DNA of 7,492 bases, from contig CAYVJA010000091.1 in NCBI GenBank assembly GCA_964451605.1, positions 1 to 7,492 of the forward strand, read 5' to 3'. The notes beneath the pieces are model-generated. The model saw only the letters and a program-made list of their open reading frames with translations. It did no database searches and had not been told where the DNA came from. This stretch comes from JAQVSH01 sp964451605 (lineage in GTDB: Bacteria > Bacteroidota > Bacteroidia > Bacteroidales > UBA4181). Both the position numbers and the translations under genes were made by a program. Below are positions 7,258-7,492 of this stretch, piece after piece; the first letter of the stretch is position 1, and each line of letters opens with the position of its first letter.

Positions 7258-7492
7258 TCAAAGTGAGTTGTACATTTCGAGCAGATCGGAAGCCGATTTT
7301 TGCCACGAAAAGGCCTTTACCCGTTCACGTCCGTACGCACTCTGCATCTCGCGCAACTGATCATCTTTTTCAAGCCGCAAAAGCCAATCCGCAATCTGTT
7401 CAGGCACAAAAGGATCGGTTAATAATCCCTGTGCACCAGCCACCTCTGGCATTGAGGAGATTACGGAGGTAAGTACCGGAGTACCACAAGCC
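7258..7492 (-). CDS. GT4/GT-B family glycosyltransferase, C-terminal end only
   Basis: On the minus strand the frame is open from the window edge to the stop TGA (complement of 7258-7260), giving 78 codons. The visible residues are the nucleotide-sugar-binding half of a GT-B enzyme: ACGTPVLTS, then SSMPEVAGAQGLLTDPF, a form of the common 'AxGxPVxxS...PEVxGxAGxLxDP' block, then EQIADWLLRLEKDDQLREMQ and the terminal GRERVKAFSWQKSASDLLEMY. These are typical of GT4 (glycosyl transferases group 1). The N-terminal acceptor domain and most of the EX7E motif lie beyond position 7492. It points toward the operon and its stop directly abuts that of the plus-strand gene, so it belongs to a different transcript. 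Donor and acceptor are not determinable. Confidence 0.88.
   Translation of the reverse strand, partial: ACGTPVLTSVISSMPEVAGAQGLLTDPFVPEQIADWLLRLEKDDQLREMQSAYGRERVKAFSWQKSASDLLEMYNSL

Noticed and set aside
1..7492. CRISPR arrays, tRNA or rRNA genes, insertion sequences, integrases
   Set aside because: I saw no direct repeats with spacers, no tRNA-like cloverleaf, no rRNA-like sequence and no transposase or integrase motifs in any frame.

Overview
The window reads as part of an exopolysaccharide or O-antigen-type surface polysaccharide locus from a member of the Bacteroidota, most likely Cytophagales-like. The reasons are an LruC/DUF4842-type C-terminus, a short TolC-like protein, a GumC/Wzz-type co-polymerase resembling those of this phylum, near absence of Shine-Dalgarno sequences before the starts, and moderate GC. 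The lineage is inferred from protein style, not from a marker gene. The sequence is a draft: it has seven N runs, and several genes change frame or meet a stop inside conserved blocks.

Layout. Positions 1-570 hold the 3' end of an LruC-domain surface or secreted protein. After 65 bases a dense plus-strand operon runs from 636 to 7257. It encodes a half-length TolC-like outer-membrane protein (636-1508); a polysaccharide co-polymerase fused to a BY-kinase-like P-loop domain (1510-3719); a Wzy/O-antigen-ligase-family membrane protein (3734-5184); a WbbL-like family 2 glycosyltransferase (5181-6093); and a membrane-anchored family 2 glycosyltransferase with DxD and QxxRW motifs (6099-7257). On the minus strand, 7258-7492 is the C-terminal end of a GT4/GT-B glycosyltransferase that converges on the operon with no intergenic base.

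How the genes fit together. The two GT2 enzymes would add sugars to a lipid-linked repeat or a growing chain at the inner membrane. The Wzy-like protein would polymerise or ligate repeats in the periplasm. The Wzz/GumC-like protein would control chain length and span the periplasm. The TolC-like protein sits where a Wza/OPX export gene often lies and may provide the outer-membrane exit. No flippase, initiating phosphoglycosyltransferase or Wza-like gene is visible here, but the locus continues beyond the right edge.

Disruptions. Three frameshifts (near 2729, 4898 and 6167) and two in-frame TGA codons (3761 and 4076) break otherwise continuous homology. The three shifts lie at or beside short T runs, so sequencing or assembly error is the simplest reading of those. 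Decay of the locus cannot be excluded from sequence alone.
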